Shown one piece after another: positions 18,788 through 27,805 of a DNA stretch of 64,000 bases; position 1 is the stretch's first letter; every line of letters begins with the position of its first letter. The notes below the pieces were generated by a model. It did not search any database. It saw only the letters and a program-made list of their open reading frames with translations, and was not told the origin of the DNA. Origin of the DNA: Bacteroidales bacterium (GTDB lineage Bacteria; Bacteroidota; Bacteroidia; Bacteroidales; F082); contig JALNZT010000021.1 in assembly GCA_023229135.1 (NCBI GenBank), positions 1 through 64,000 of the forward strand, in the 5' to 3' direction. The translations under genes were made by a program, and so were the position numbers.

Positions 18788-18813
18788 TTCATGGATATTA
18801 CGTTTTAAGTCCC

Positions 18814-20553
18814 TCAGGCAATCTCAAGTGAGGCTTTTATGGCTTCAATTTTTTTGTCAAGATGTTTATCGGTTTCTTCAAATTGTGCAACCTGATCTAA
18901 AATGCCTTTTACCCCAAAATAGAACTTTATTTTAGGTTCAGTCCCTGAAGGCCTCACGCTGATTTTTGAGCCGTCTTCCAAAAGAAATTGCAAGACATCA
19001 GATTTTGGCAGATCGATTGCTGTCTGTTCACCGGTTTTAAGGTTACGAATCGTGCTATTTTTATAGTCTTTAATCTGCACCAGCTCAATGCCTCCAATAA
19101 GTTTTGGTGTGTTATTGCGAAACTTATCCATCATCGCTTTGATGGCTTGGGCACCTTCTTTTCCTTTTTTGGTAACCGAAAGCAAGTTCTCTTTATAAAA
19201 ACCAAACTCTACATAAAGATCTTTCAGCAGGCTAAACATACTTTTGCCCTGATCGGCAGCCCAGGCAGCCGTTTCGGCAAGCATAGCGCACGAACTTACA
19301 GCATCTTTGTCGCGCACAAAATCGCCAACAAGATAGCCGTAGCTTTCTTCGCCGCCACCAATAAAGGTTTTTTTGCCTTCATACTTTTTGATGATGTTGG
19401 CGATATATTTGAAACCTGTCAGCACATCAAATTTTTCAACTTTAAACTTGTCTGCAATATCAAAAAGTAATTCAGAAGTGACGATGGTTTTTACAATATA
19501 TTCGTTGCCAGTTAGTTTGTTGTTTTCATCCCATTTGGTGAGCAGATAATAAATTAACAAACTGGCAGCCTGATTGCCATTGAGCAACACAAACTCATTT
19601 TTATCATCACGCACGGCAATTCCAACGCGGTCGGCATCCGGATCAGTGGCCATAACAAGTTGCGCATCAACTTCATAAGCGCGCTCAATAGCCATTTTCA
19701 GGGCAGCGGGTTCTTCCGGATTGGGGGAGTGAACCGTCGGGAAGTTGCCATCAACCTCATCTTGTGCCGGCACATTATAAACGGCTTCAAAGCCAAAAGC
19801 GGAAAGTGCTTTGGGCACAAGTTCGACCCCAGTTCCATGAATTGGCGTATAAACTATCCGGAAATCTTTCTGACGTTTAATAGTTTCCGGTGAAAGGCTC
19901 AATGCTTTTACGCGCGAGAGGTATTTGGCATCAATTGCTGCACCGATATTTTCAATAAGCTCATTTTTCGCTTCAAATTTCACTTCATCAAGGCTGCTGA
20001 TTTTTTCTACTTCGGCAATCACATTTTTGTCATGTGGCGCAATCAGCTGGCCACCATCATCCCAATAAGCTTTGTATCCATTGTATTCTTTGGGGTTGTG
20101 CGAGGCAGTAATCATCACACCGCTCTGGCAGTTCAGTTCGCGTATGGCAAACGATAGCTCGGGAGTAGGGCGTAGGCTTTCAAAAAGATAAACGCGAATA
20201 TCGTTTGCCGACATTACTTCGGCGGTGATACGTGCAAAATAAGGGCTATTATTGCGGCAATCGTGCGCCACTGCCATTGATAATTCCTTTCCCGGAAACA
20301 TCTTTTTCATATAATTGGCCAGGCCTTGAGTGGCTTTGGCAACCGTATATTTATTCATGCGGTTGGTGCCAACGCCCATAATTCCTCTAAGGCCACCGGT
20401 GCCAAACTCCAGGCTGCGGTAAAAACTTTCTTCCAGCTCTTTTGGGTTGCTGTCAATAAGATTTTTCACGGCATTGCGGGTTTCCTGATCGTAAGGAGGC
20501 TTGAGCCATTCGTTGGCCTTGGCCAAAAGTTGGGGATCAATTTGAGCTTTCAT
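18814..20553 (-). CDS. Phosphoglucomutase / phosphomannomutase
   Basis: A 579-residue alpha-D-phosphohexomutase that interconverts hexose 1- and 6-phosphates, feeding glucose-1-phosphate or mannose-1-phosphate into nucleotide-sugar synthesis. The active-site serine is Ser151 in TASHNPKEYNGYK; the metal loop TDPDADR has Asp304, Asp306 and Asp308; the sugar-binding loop is GGGEESYG; the phosphate-binding loop is RPSGTEPKIKFY. The length fits the large PGM2-like group. It is the last gene of the operon and overlaps the upstream GxxExxY gene by 4 bp (ATGA), which implies translational coupling. Exact sugar preference cannot be read from sequence. Confidence 0.93.
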   Translation of the reverse strand: MKAQIDPQLLAKANEWLKPPYDQETRNAVKNLIDSNPKELEESFYRSLEFGTGGLRGIMGVGTNRMNKYTVAKATQGLANYMKKMFPGKELSMAVAHDCRNNSPYFARITAEVMSANDIRVYLFESLRPTPELSFAIRELNCQSGVMITASHNPKEYNGYKAYWDDGGQLIAPHDKNVIAEVEKISSLDEVKFEAKNELIENIGAAIDAKYLSRVKALSLSPETIKRQKDFRIVYTPIHGTGVELVPKALSAFGFEAVYNVPAQDEVDGNFPTVHSPNPEEPAALKMAIERAYEVDAQLVMATDPDADRVGIAVRDDKNEFVLLNGNQAASLLIYYLLTKWDENNKLTGNEYIVKTIVTSELLFDIADKFKVEKFDVLTGFKYIANIIKKYEGKKTFIGGGEESYGYLVGDFVRDKDAVSSCAMLAETAAWAADQGKSMFSLLKDLYVEFGFYKENLLSVTKKGKEGAQAIKAMMDKFRNNTPKLIGGIELVQIKDYKNSTIRNLKTGEQTAIDLPKSDVLQFLLEDGSKISVRPSGTEPKIKFYFGVKGILDQVAQFEETDKHLDKKIEAIKASLEIA

Positions 20554-20945
20554 ATTTTTCTTTTTGTAGGGTTCGGTATTTTTTTTAATCCGTCAATAAG
20601 TTGTTGTTGGCTGATGTTGAGGTTTATACCCATCTGAAAATCGGAAAACCGCAATATCGTCAGCATATTTTCTGCTTCTAATTCTTCTTCTTTTTCTTTG
20701 GTTAACACAAGAGGAATGAGGTCTTCTACGACGAAATCAAGTTCTAAAACCTGTTCTATTTTGAAGCCTTTATAGTGGATATTTACTTTTGGATCAAGGC
20801 GATAGCGCATGCCCCTGAGTCGAAACTCATGTGCCAGACATGCTTTAAATATATTTTCGGAGACTCCATTTCCGCAGACTTCGTGTACTTCTTTCGCGGC
20901 ATCATATATTTGCATGGCAAGACGGTTAATCCTGCTTTTATCCAT
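20550..20945 (-). CDS. GxxExxY-family protein
   Basis: A 131-residue protein with the layout of the GxxExxY family: NRLAMQIYDAAKEVHEVCGNGVSENIFKA at the N-terminus (broken here as IYDAAKEVHEVCG and GVSENIF), RLRGMRYRLDPKVNIHYKG, a hydrophobic core strand and a final MGINLN-like strand. The name motif is changed to GVSENIF, with Phe for Tyr, and the usual ELK after the core strand reads LTKEKEEELEAEN, so the nuclease-like lysine arrangement is altered. The biochemical role is unknown. It is embedded between rmlD (8-bp overlap) and pgm (4-bp overlap), a position often seen for this family in envelope-sugar operons. Confidence 0.75.
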   Translation of the reverse strand: MDKSRINRLAMQIYDAAKEVHEVCGNGVSENIFKACLAHEFRLRGMRYRLDPKVNIHYKGFKIEQVLELDFVVEDLIPLVLTKEKEEELEAENMLTILRFSDFQMGINLNISQQQLIDGLKKIPNPTKRKI

Positions 20946-21798
20946 TAATTTCCTCCAAACATTTTATCAGGCTATTACGCCAATATGGAATCTGAATTCC
21001 TAAGTGATTTTTGATTTTTGTTTTGTTAAGTACGCTATAAAATGGACGTTTTGTTTTCACCGGATAATCTTTCGATTCTATCGGAAGAACCTTACAATCA
21101 ATCTTTTCCAGCTCCATGATGGTCTGTGCGAAATCGTACCAGCTTATTGCTCCTTCATTGCTGAAATGATAAATCTGCTTGTGATTGGCTGCTTTTTCAC
21201 TTTCCACGATAAGCAAAATTGTAGCCGCCAAATCAAAGGCATAAGTAGGCGTACCCACTTGATCTGCAACCACATTCAGGCTTTCTTTCTCTTTGCCCAG
21301 GCGTATCATCGTTTTCACGAAGTTACCACCAAATTCGCTATAAAGCCAGGAGGTTCTTACAATTACATAGTTGGCGCCACTGTTCAGTATTGCCTGCTCT
21401 CCGTCAGCTTTACTTTTGGCGTAGGCTGAGGCTGGCGAAATGGGATCGTCTTCCTGATAAGGTTTGTAATTTAACCCATCAAAAACGTAATCTGTGGAGA
21501 TATGAATCAACAATGCATTGGTTTCGCGACAGGCCGAAGCCAGAATTTGAGGTGCGGTAGCATTGAGTAAGTAGGCCATCTGCTGATCGTCCTCAGCCTT
21601 GTCAACGGCGGTGTATGCCGCGCAATTTATACAAACATCAATATTCTGACTATTGAGGTAGTGTTTTACCTGAGTGGTTTTTGTGATGTCAAGCTCTTCA
21701 ACATCAGTAAAATACCAGTCATGTACGCGGTCTGTTTCGGCTATTTTTTGCAAGGAGCGACCGAGCTGGCCATTGCTTCCGGTGACTAAAATGCGCAT
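20938..21798 (-). CDS. rfbD: dTDP-4-dehydrorhamnose reductase
   Basis: A 286-residue short-chain dehydrogenase (RmlD), which makes dTDP-L-rhamnose from dTDP-4-dehydrorhamnose with NAD(P)H. The Rossmann loop is TGSNGQLGRSL at the N-terminus; the catalytic region has HISTDYVFDG and YAKSKADGE (Tyr-x3-Lys). The last residues are typical (WRNSLIKCLEE). RmlA, RmlB and RmlC are not in the window, so the rest of the rhamnose pathway must lie elsewhere, or this enzyme serves another 4-keto sugar. The start ATG overlaps the stop of the upstream gene by one base (TAATG). Confidence 0.85.
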   Translation of the reverse strand: MRILVTGSNGQLGRSLQKIAETDRVHDWYFTDVEELDITKTTQVKHYLNSQNIDVCINCAAYTAVDKAEDDQQMAYLLNATAPQILASACRETNALLIHISTDYVFDGLNYKPYQEDDPISPASAYAKSKADGEQAILNSGANYVIVRTSWLYSEFGGNFVKTMIRLGKEKESLNVVADQVGTPTYAFDLAATILLIVESEKAANHKQIYHFSNEGAISWYDFAQTIMELEKIDCKVLPIESKDYPVKTKRPFYSVLNKTKIKNHLGIQIPYWRNSLIKCLEEING

Positions 21799-22730
21799 TA
21801 TATTATGGTTCTAAAGTAAGAAATCGTTTTTTTGAGTCCTTCGTCAAGTCCTATTGCAGGCTCCCAGTCGAGCACTTTTTTTGCCAGTGAAATATCTGGT
21901 TTGCGCTGCATTGGGTCGTCGGCAGGAAGCGGCATAAAAACAATTTTTGATTTACTGGCTGTTTGCTCAATAATTTTTTGAGCCAGTTCGAGCATCGTGA
22001 ACTCTCCCGGATTTCCAATATTTACAGGTCCTGTGAATTCGTCTGGTGTAGCCATCAGCCGGAGCATACCTTCGACAAGGTCGTCAACATACTGGAAACT
22101 ACGTGTTTGCATTCCGTCTCCATAAATTGTGATATCTTTTCCTTGTAAGGCTTGCACGATAAAATTGGAAACAACGCGGCCATCATTGGGGTGCATCCGC
22201 GGGCCATAGGTATTGAAAATGCGGATAATTTTTATCCGTACATCATTTTGCTGGTGGTAATTCACAAAAAGTGTTTCGGCACAACGTTTTCCTTCGTCGT
22301 AGCAGGCACGCGGGCCAATGGGATTTACGTGTCCCCAGTAGGATTCCGTTTGTGGATGCTGTTCCGGATCGCCATAGACTTCGCTGGTTGAAGCTTGTAA
22401 AATCTTGGCTTTAACCCTTTTGGCAAGGCCCAACATATTGATAGCGCCCATCACAGATGTTTTCACGGTTTTTATGGGGTTATATTGGTAGTGAACCGGC
22501 GAGGCAGGGCAGGCGAGGTTGTAAATCTCGTCAACTTCAACCATAAATGGAGCTGTTACATCGTGTCTAACCAATTCAAAATAAGGATGATCCATCAGGT
22601 GAACGACATTGCTTTTTTGTCCGGTAAAGTAATTGTCCAGACAAATCACTTCATTGCCTTCATTGAGCAGGCGCTCACAAAGATGTGAACCTAAAAATCC
22701 GGCACCGCCGGTGACGAGGATACTTTTCAT
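21798..22730 (-). CDS. UDP-glucuronate decarboxylase (UDP-xylose synthase)
   Basis: A 310-residue extended short-chain dehydrogenase that converts UDP-glucuronate to UDP-xylose via an NAD-bound 4-keto intermediate. The NAD loop is TGGAGFLGSHL; family-specific stretches are DNYFTGQKSNVVHL, NLACPASPVHYQYNPIKT, the catalytic ASTSEVYGDP with YDEGKRCAE, and FNTYGPRMHPNDGRVVSNF. It lies directly after ugd, which makes its substrate, so the pair forms a complete route from UDP-glucose to UDP-xylose. It is translationally coupled to rmlD by TAATG. Confidence 0.9.
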   Translation of the reverse strand: MKSILVTGGAGFLGSHLCERLLNEGNEVICLDNYFTGQKSNVVHLMDHPYFELVRHDVTAPFMVEVDEIYNLACPASPVHYQYNPIKTVKTSVMGAINMLGLAKRVKAKILQASTSEVYGDPEQHPQTESYWGHVNPIGPRACYDEGKRCAETLFVNYHQQNDVRIKIIRIFNTYGPRMHPNDGRVVSNFIVQALQGKDITIYGDGMQTRSFQYVDDLVEGMLRLMATPDEFTGPVNIGNPGEFTMLELAQKIIEQTASKSKIVFMPLPADDPMQRKPDISLAKKVLDWEPAIGLDEGLKKTISYFRTII

Positions 22731-22750
22731 ATGTTGGTGGTTTTGTTAAC

Positions 22751-22789
22751 AAAGCCTGCAAACACATTATTTTTATGTTTACAGGCTTT
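22751..22789. repeat. Intergenic hairpin between ugd and UDP-xylose synthase gene
   Basis: AAAGCCTGCAAAC (22751-22763) pairs with GTTTACAGGCTTT (22777-22789) with one mismatch. On the - strand no T-run follows, so it is not a classic terminator. It could stabilise or process the operon transcript. Confidence 0.5.
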
Positions 22790-22808
22790 GAAAAAAGTAA
22801 AGTGTGGA

Positions 22809-24134
22809 TTAATTAAAAGTTTTTATACCGATACCGAAATAGTCAAAACCTATGGTCTTCATTTCTTTTGCGTCGTAAATATTTCTTCCATCGAAGATGG
22901 CGGCCTGTTTCAATAATTTTTTGATGACCCTGAAATTCGGGAATTTAAACTCGGACCATTCTGTTACGATAATCAGTGCATCGGCATCGATTAGAGCGTC
23001 GTATTGATCTTTTGAAAATTCAATTTTATCATTGAAAATACGCTCAGCTTCTTCCATTGCTACCGGGTCATACGCTTTTACTTTGGCACCGGCTTCCAAT
23101 AGTTTGGCGATAATAACAAGTGAAGGTGCTTCGCGCATATCATCGGTATTTGGCTTGAACGATAGTCCCCAAATCGCGATGGTTTTGCCTTTTAGATCGT
23201 AATTATAATACGTGTTGAGCTTGTTGAACATGATCGATTTTTGGTCATCATTCACATCTTCAACAGCTTGTAACACGCGTAAGTTGTAATTGTATGTTTT
23301 AGCAGTTTTGATCAGGGCTTTCACGTCTTTCGGGAAGCATGATCCGCCATAGCCTGTTCCGGGATAAATAAAATATTTGCCGATTCTACGGTCTGAGCCG
23401 ATTCCTCTGCGTACCATATTAACGTCGGCACCTACAATTTCGCAGAGGTTTGCCACGTCATTCATAAAGCTGATTTTGGTGGCCAGCATGGCGTTAGCGG
23501 CATATTTTGTCATTTCCGCAGAGGTGATATCCATGAAAATCACGGGATGGCCGTTCATTGTAAAAGGCTTGTAAAGCTTTTCCATGATTTCTTTGGCGCG
23601 GTCGGAATCTACGCCAACAACAATTCTGTCGGGTTTCAAAAAGTCATCAACTGCTGCACCTTCTTTCAGAAACTCCGGGTTAGAAGCTACGTCAAAAGGA
23701 ATATTTACGCCTCTTTTATCCAATTCTTCCTGAATGGCTTTGCGCACTTTTTCTGCTGTGCCAACGGGTACTGTACTTTTGGTAACGATTAGCATATAAT
23801 CTTCCATGTTTTGGCCAACCTCTCGAGCCACGTCAAGCACATATTTCAGGTCAGCGCTGCCATCCTCATCGGGAGGTGTACCAACAGCACTAAATATTAC
23901 ATCGCAGCCTTTTAAAGTGGAAGCGAGATCGGTTGTGAAGAATAAACGTTTTTTAGCCACATTGCGTTCAACCATTTCTTCGAGACCCGGCTCATAAATT
24001 GGAATAATTCCATTATTCAGCTTGTCAACTTTGTTCTTGTCAATGTCAACACAATGAACATCAATGCCTACCTCAGAAAAACAGGTTCCTGTGACCAATC
24101 CAACATAACCGGTTCCTACTATCGAAATTTTCAT
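22809..24134 (-). CDS. ugd: UDP-glucose 6-dehydrogenase
   Basis: A 441-residue enzyme that oxidises UDP-glucose to UDP-glucuronate with two NAD. The N-terminal NAD loop is GTGYVGLVTG; the middle has NPEFLKEGAAVDDFLKPDR and the catalytic cysteine in GYGGSCFPKD; the C-terminal domain has GLSFKPNTDDMREAPS. It is the first gene of a five-gene operon (ugd, UDP-xylose synthase, rmlD, GxxExxY, phosphoglucomutase), which suggests supply of precursors for surface polysaccharide. Glycosyltransferases are not in the window. Confidence 0.95.
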   Translation of the reverse strand: MKISIVGTGYVGLVTGTCFSEVGIDVHCVDIDKNKVDKLNNGIIPIYEPGLEEMVERNVAKKRLFFTTDLASTLKGCDVIFSAVGTPPDEDGSADLKYVLDVAREVGQNMEDYMLIVTKSTVPVGTAEKVRKAIQEELDKRGVNIPFDVASNPEFLKEGAAVDDFLKPDRIVVGVDSDRAKEIMEKLYKPFTMNGHPVIFMDITSAEMTKYAANAMLATKISFMNDVANLCEIVGADVNMVRRGIGSDRRIGKYFIYPGTGYGGSCFPKDVKALIKTAKTYNYNLRVLQAVEDVNDDQKSIMFNKLNTYYNYDLKGKTIAIWGLSFKPNTDDMREAPSLVIIAKLLEAGAKVKAYDPVAMEEAERIFNDKIEFSKDQYDALIDADALIIVTEWSEFKFPNFRVIKKLLKQAAIFDGRNIYDAKEMKTIGFDYFGIGIKTFN

Positions 24135-24228
24135 AAATCAGTTTGTTAATTAAGGATAAAGTTTACCTTTAGCAAAGGAATAAAAAAAATGATTAGCAAT
24201 CAAATTTATTATCTGTGAAACCGGGGCG

Positions 24229-25200
24229 TTAACTAAAATTATAGGTAATTCCAATGCCTAACGATTCCTTAAACTGCAAGCCGGGTCCAACACCAATTTG
24301 TACTTTTTCACCATCAACTATCTCGTATTTGGGCAAATCTATGTTGTGATCGTATTTCATCTGCATGAAAAGTACGGTTTGAAACCGCTTATTTATCGTG
24401 AAATTTATTGCTGTTTCCCAGTCTATATCAATGTTCCAGCGATTTTTGGCGTTGTAATCCAGGTAGTTATTATACAAATTTAGGGTGGAAGATAATTCAA
24501 TGTTTTTTGAAATTTCTTTGGCAAAATTTGCCAGCACATTAAAACCAAACTCACTATACAGCTTCTGCCCGGGAACCAGCAGCAGGCCATTGGTATCGTA
24601 AACGGCCGGCTTTACACCAAAAGCACCTTTGTTGGCCAGCTCCTGATTGAGTACAAAAGTAAATTTGCCCGAAGCAGGGCTTAAAAACAGTTCAAAAACA
24701 TCACTCTCTTTGTAGCGGTAACCAATGGAAGCATTGATTACGCCAGGAGCAAAAAAGGTAGAAATGAGCGTTGAGTCGTTGGGGTATTTATAGCCGTTGG
24801 CAAATTGAGTTTTTAAGGTGACTACAGAAGAATATGTCCAGTTTTTTTCGGTTTCGTTGGTAGCTGCCATTGAAATATCAATACGATCTTCTGTTTTTTC
24901 TATGCGGTTTTTTCCATATCCTACAATACCAAAGGCCAATTTTGTTATTTTTTCAAACAAAAATCGATTCTTTTTATAACGCAATTTAGTGGTGGAACTT
25001 ACCTTACCCGAGGCAGAACTTTCGCCACCCGAAGCCCAATTCGTTAGGGAAAGCTGATTAAAAGTTAAATCTGATTTGCCACTAAACTTCCAGTAACGAA
25101 CCGTATCTTTCTTTGTAGTCATCTTGCTCGAGTCATTATTAGCCGTTAATGTGATTGTGGAAAAAAATAGAAAAACTAAAATCAAAACACGAAACATCAT
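24229..25200 (-). CDS. DUF3078-family probable outer-membrane protein
   Basis: About 323 residues with a cleavable signal peptide (RVLILVFLFFSTITLTAN). The mature protein starts with the family hallmark KSDLTFNQLSLTNWASGGESS and continues as a likely beta-barrel with many short alternating strands, ending in LGIGITYNFS with a C-terminal aromatic pattern. DUF3078 proteins are specific to Bacteroidota and have no assigned function. The frame opens at 25230, but ATG 25200 gives a better signal peptide and is downstream of a promoter-like element at 25243-25275. It is probably monocistronic. Confidence 0.8.
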   Translation of the reverse strand: MMFRVLILVFLFFSTITLTANNDSSKMTTKKDTVRYWKFSGKSDLTFNQLSLTNWASGGESSASGKVSSTTKLRYKKNRFLFEKITKLAFGIVGYGKNRIEKTEDRIDISMAATNETEKNWTYSSVVTLKTQFANGYKYPNDSTLISTFFAPGVINASIGYRYKESDVFELFLSPASGKFTFVLNQELANKGAFGVKPAVYDTNGLLLVPGQKLYSEFGFNVLANFAKEISKNIELSSTLNLYNNYLDYNAKNRWNIDIDWETAINFTINKRFQTVLFMQMKYDHNIDLPKYEIVDGEKVQIGVGPGLQFKESLGIGITYNFS

Positions 25201-25242
25201 TTTAAACACCTTAACTGAAAAATATAACATAGTCTAATTCTG

Positions 25243-25275
25243 CAAAAATATTAAATTTGAAGCTTAAAACCTCAA
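25243..25275 (-). promoter_or_regulatory. Probable promoter of the DUF3078 gene
   Basis: On the - strand, TTG (25275-25273) is followed after 22 bp by TATTTTTG (25250-25243), a match to TAnnTTTG. Spacing is one base longer than usual. Transcription would start near 25238, leaving a short leader to ATG 25200. Confidence 0.4.
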
Positions 25276-25287
25276 CAAACCTTTATA

Positions 25288-26376
25288 ATGTTTATAAAAT
25301 CTTCTCTAAAAAGAATTACTTTTTTTCTTTTAATATTGTTGTCAACTTATAATGAATCAACAACTTATGCAGCAAATAACGATACCTTGATAATCGGCAT
25401 CAAACAATCGCCGCCCTTTATCTATACCAATGAGAACGGTGAATTGACCGGTCTTTGTATTGATATCTGGAAAAAAGTTTCCGATTCATTAAATCAGCCC
25501 TATCGTTTCCAAGAAATGGAACTGCCCGAATTGCTTAAAGCTATTGAAGACATGGGTATAGATTTGAGCATTGTGCCACTTACGGTGACGACTGAAAGGG
25601 TGAGGCAATTTTATTTTAGTCAGCCCTTTTTTATTACTACACTGGCCATTGCGACCAACAAAACTGAAGATAACAAGATTTCAACTTTTATCTCCAATTT
25701 CTTTTCTGTTGATTTTTTCAAAGTCATTGGGCTGCTCTTTCTTATCATTATGTTTTTTGGTTTTTTAGTTTGGTTTTTTGAGCGCAGATACAACCAACAG
25801 CAGTTTCGCAAAGGCATTCGTGGTGTTTTCGACGGTATTTGGTGGGCTTCTGTTACCATGACCACGGTTGGTTATGGCGATAAATCACCAGTGAGTTTTT
25901 GGGGAAGGCTTTTTTCTGTAATCTGGATGTTTACTGCGGTAATAATCATCAGCAGCTTCACCGCAACGATTTCTTCAGCACTTACCGTTAACAAGATGAA
26001 AGGCAGTATTGAGGGACTTTCTGATCTATACCGCGTAAAAGTTGGATCGTTGCAAGGAAGTAGCAGTGGAAACTACCTGGATGACAACCGAATTGGTTTT
26101 GAATCGTTTAGTACAATTGAAGCAGGATTGTTAGCTTTACAAGCAAATCAAATCAAAGCTTTTGTTTATGACAAAGCTATTTTAGATTTTTACTTAGCCC
26201 AGACTGAATTTGAAGATAAGCTATTAAGTTTTCCGATAAATTCGAATAAGGAGTATTTCTCATTCGCCTCGGGCGAAAAAGAAATTATTCATAAAATTAA
26301 TCCGTTTTTAGTGGATGTAATTGAGTCAAAAAAATGGAGCGGTATGCTGAAAAAATACGGCCTTAAGGAAGATTAG
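25288..26376 (+). CDS. GluR0-like ligand-gated potassium channel
   Basis: A 362-residue protein built like prokaryotic glutamate receptor channels. After a signal peptide (1-29) a periplasmic solute-binding lobe S1 (32-135) contains IGIKQSPPFIYT and TVTTERVRQFYFSQPF, where Arg104 matches the residue that holds the ligand alpha-carboxylate. A membrane helix (about 146-165), a pore loop with the potassium filter TVGYGD (193-198) and a second helix (about 207-230, ending SFTATISSALTV) follow. Lobe S2 (240-355) has AFVYDKAIL, where Asp295 matches the amino-group ligand. A ligand-opened K+ channel is inferred. The ligand is likely an amino acid but cannot be fixed. It is transcribed alone, divergent from the DUF3078 gene. 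Confidence 0.85.
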   Translation: MFIKSSLKRITFFLLILLSTYNESTTYAANNDTLIIGIKQSPPFIYTNENGELTGLCIDIWKKVSDSLNQPYRFQEMELPELLKAIEDMGIDLSIVPLTVTTERVRQFYFSQPFFITTLAIATNKTEDNKISTFISNFFSVDFFKVIGLLFLIIMFFGFLVWFFERRYNQQQFRKGIRGVFDGIWWASVTMTTVGYGDKSPVSFWGRLFSVIWMFTAVIIISSFTATISSALTVNKMKGSIEGLSDLYRVKVGSLQGSSSGNYLDDNRIGFESFSTIEAGLLALQANQIKAFVYDKAILDFYLAQTEFEDKLLSFPINSNKEYFSFASGEKEIIHKINPFLVDVIESKKWSGMLKKYGLKED

Positions 26377-26504
26377 CTTGTCTGGTGTTTTTTGACAAAA
26401 GCTTGAAAAAGAGGCGTTTTCTTTTTGACATTATTTAGAATGATTCAATGCGCCTAATCGTCTAATTTTGCAGGAAAATCGGAAAAATTTAAAACCTGTA
26501 AAAT

Positions 26505-27719
26505 ATGATTAACAAATCTCCTATTCTAACCGTTAACGAAAACGTAAAATGGATAGGCGTCATCGATCATGATATTGTTACTTTCGATGTGGTGATGGAA
26601 ACTAAATTCGGCACAACATATAATGCTTATTTTATTGATGCCGAGAAAAAAGCTATTGTTGAAACTGTAAAAGAAAATTTTTGGCCTGAATACGAAGCCA
26701 AGTTACGCAGCCTTACCGATCCTGCCGAAATCTCCTATATTATTATGAACCACACCGAGCCCGACCATTCAGGTTGTGTGGAAAAACTATTGACATTGGC
26801 TCCTGATGCTGTGGTTGTTGGCACCGGAAATGCCATTCGTTACCTCAAAGATTTGATGGCCGCACCCTTTAAAAGTTTACAGGTAAAAGATGGTATGGAA
26901 CTGGATTTAGGCAATAAAACCGTTCGGTTTATCGGTGCTCCCAATCTACATTGGCCCGATACGATGTATAGCTATCTCGTTGAAGATCAGGTTCTATTTA
27001 CGTGCGATTCGTTTGGCGCTCACTATGCTGACAAAAGCATGTTTGACGATTTGGCAGGCAATTGGGACGAGGCTTTCAAATATTATTTTGATGTAATTCT
27101 CAAGCCTTTTAGTAAGTTTATGCTCAAAGCCATTGAGAAAATCAAACCGCTGGAAATCAAGGTAATCTGTCCGAGTCACGGCCCGATTTTGCGTTCAAAC
27201 TGGCGGCGTTATGTTGATCTTTCTGAGCAATACGCCACGGAAGCCCTTGAAATGCCAGAAAAAATGCGCGTTTATATTCCTTATGTTTCTGCTTATCACA
27301 AAACTGGCCAATTGGCGCAAGCTATTGCCAAAGGTATTGAATCATTGGAAGGCCTTGAAGCTGTGGTGATGGATGTGGAGCATGTTCAGCTCGGCGATAT
27401 TGATATGCAAATTTCTATCGCCAGCGGCCTCATCGTGGGCTGCCCGACCATCAATCAAAATATCTTGCTACCAATCTATCGCTTGTTTGCCGTGGTGAAT
27501 CCATTGCGCGACAAAGGCAAGCTGGCCGGCGGTTTTGGCTCATACGGCTGGAGCGGCGAGGGCATGAAAATTATCCGCACTAACCTCGAAAACCTGAAAC
27601 TAAATTATACGGAGACAGATGTTTTTATAAAATTTAGCCCGAAAGACGGTGATTTGCATGCTGCTGAAACTTATGGACGTCGTTTTGGAGAAATGTTGCT
27701 CGAAAAAGAAACAAATTAG
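26505..27719 (+). CDS. Flavodiiron protein (A-type flavoprotein, FprA family)
   Basis: A 404-residue cytoplasmic enzyme that reduces O2 to water or NO to N2O. The beta-lactamase-like N-terminal domain has the diiron ligands in NHTEPDHSG (His83, Glu85, Asp87, His88), with further ligands expected in NLHWPD, TCDSFGAHY and CPSHGPIL. The C-terminal flavodoxin domain (about 255-400) binds FMN with the phosphate loop VSAYHKTG and has GGFGSYGWSGEG. No fused rubredoxin domain is present, so an external donor is needed. A -7-like TAATTTTG is at 26463-26470. It fits an organism that meets oxygen but is not built for it. Confidence 0.93.
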   Translation: MINKSPILTVNENVKWIGVIDHDIVTFDVVMETKFGTTYNAYFIDAEKKAIVETVKENFWPEYEAKLRSLTDPAEISYIIMNHTEPDHSGCVEKLLTLAPDAVVVGTGNAIRYLKDLMAAPFKSLQVKDGMELDLGNKTVRFIGAPNLHWPDTMYSYLVEDQVLFTCDSFGAHYADKSMFDDLAGNWDEAFKYYFDVILKPFSKFMLKAIEKIKPLEIKVICPSHGPILRSNWRRYVDLSEQYATEALEMPEKMRVYIPYVSAYHKTGQLAQAIAKGIESLEGLEAVVMDVEHVQLGDIDMQISIASGLIVGCPTINQNILLPIYRLFAVVNPLRDKGKLAGGFGSYGWSGEGMKIIRTNLENLKLNYTETDVFIKFSPKDGDLHAAETYGRRFGEMLLEKETN

Positions 27720-27805
27720 TGGTTTCTTCGTTATTTATGCGAAGCTTTTGTCTTAATTTTGTTAGAGAATTAAGCTAAATTGTTTCAGAAAAACGGGAAT
27801 TTTTT

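Noticed and set aside
22751..22789. Terminator within the ugd operon
   Set aside because: The hairpin lacks a T-run in the direction of transcription, and the next gene is the natural pathway partner, so I kept it only as a structured repeat.
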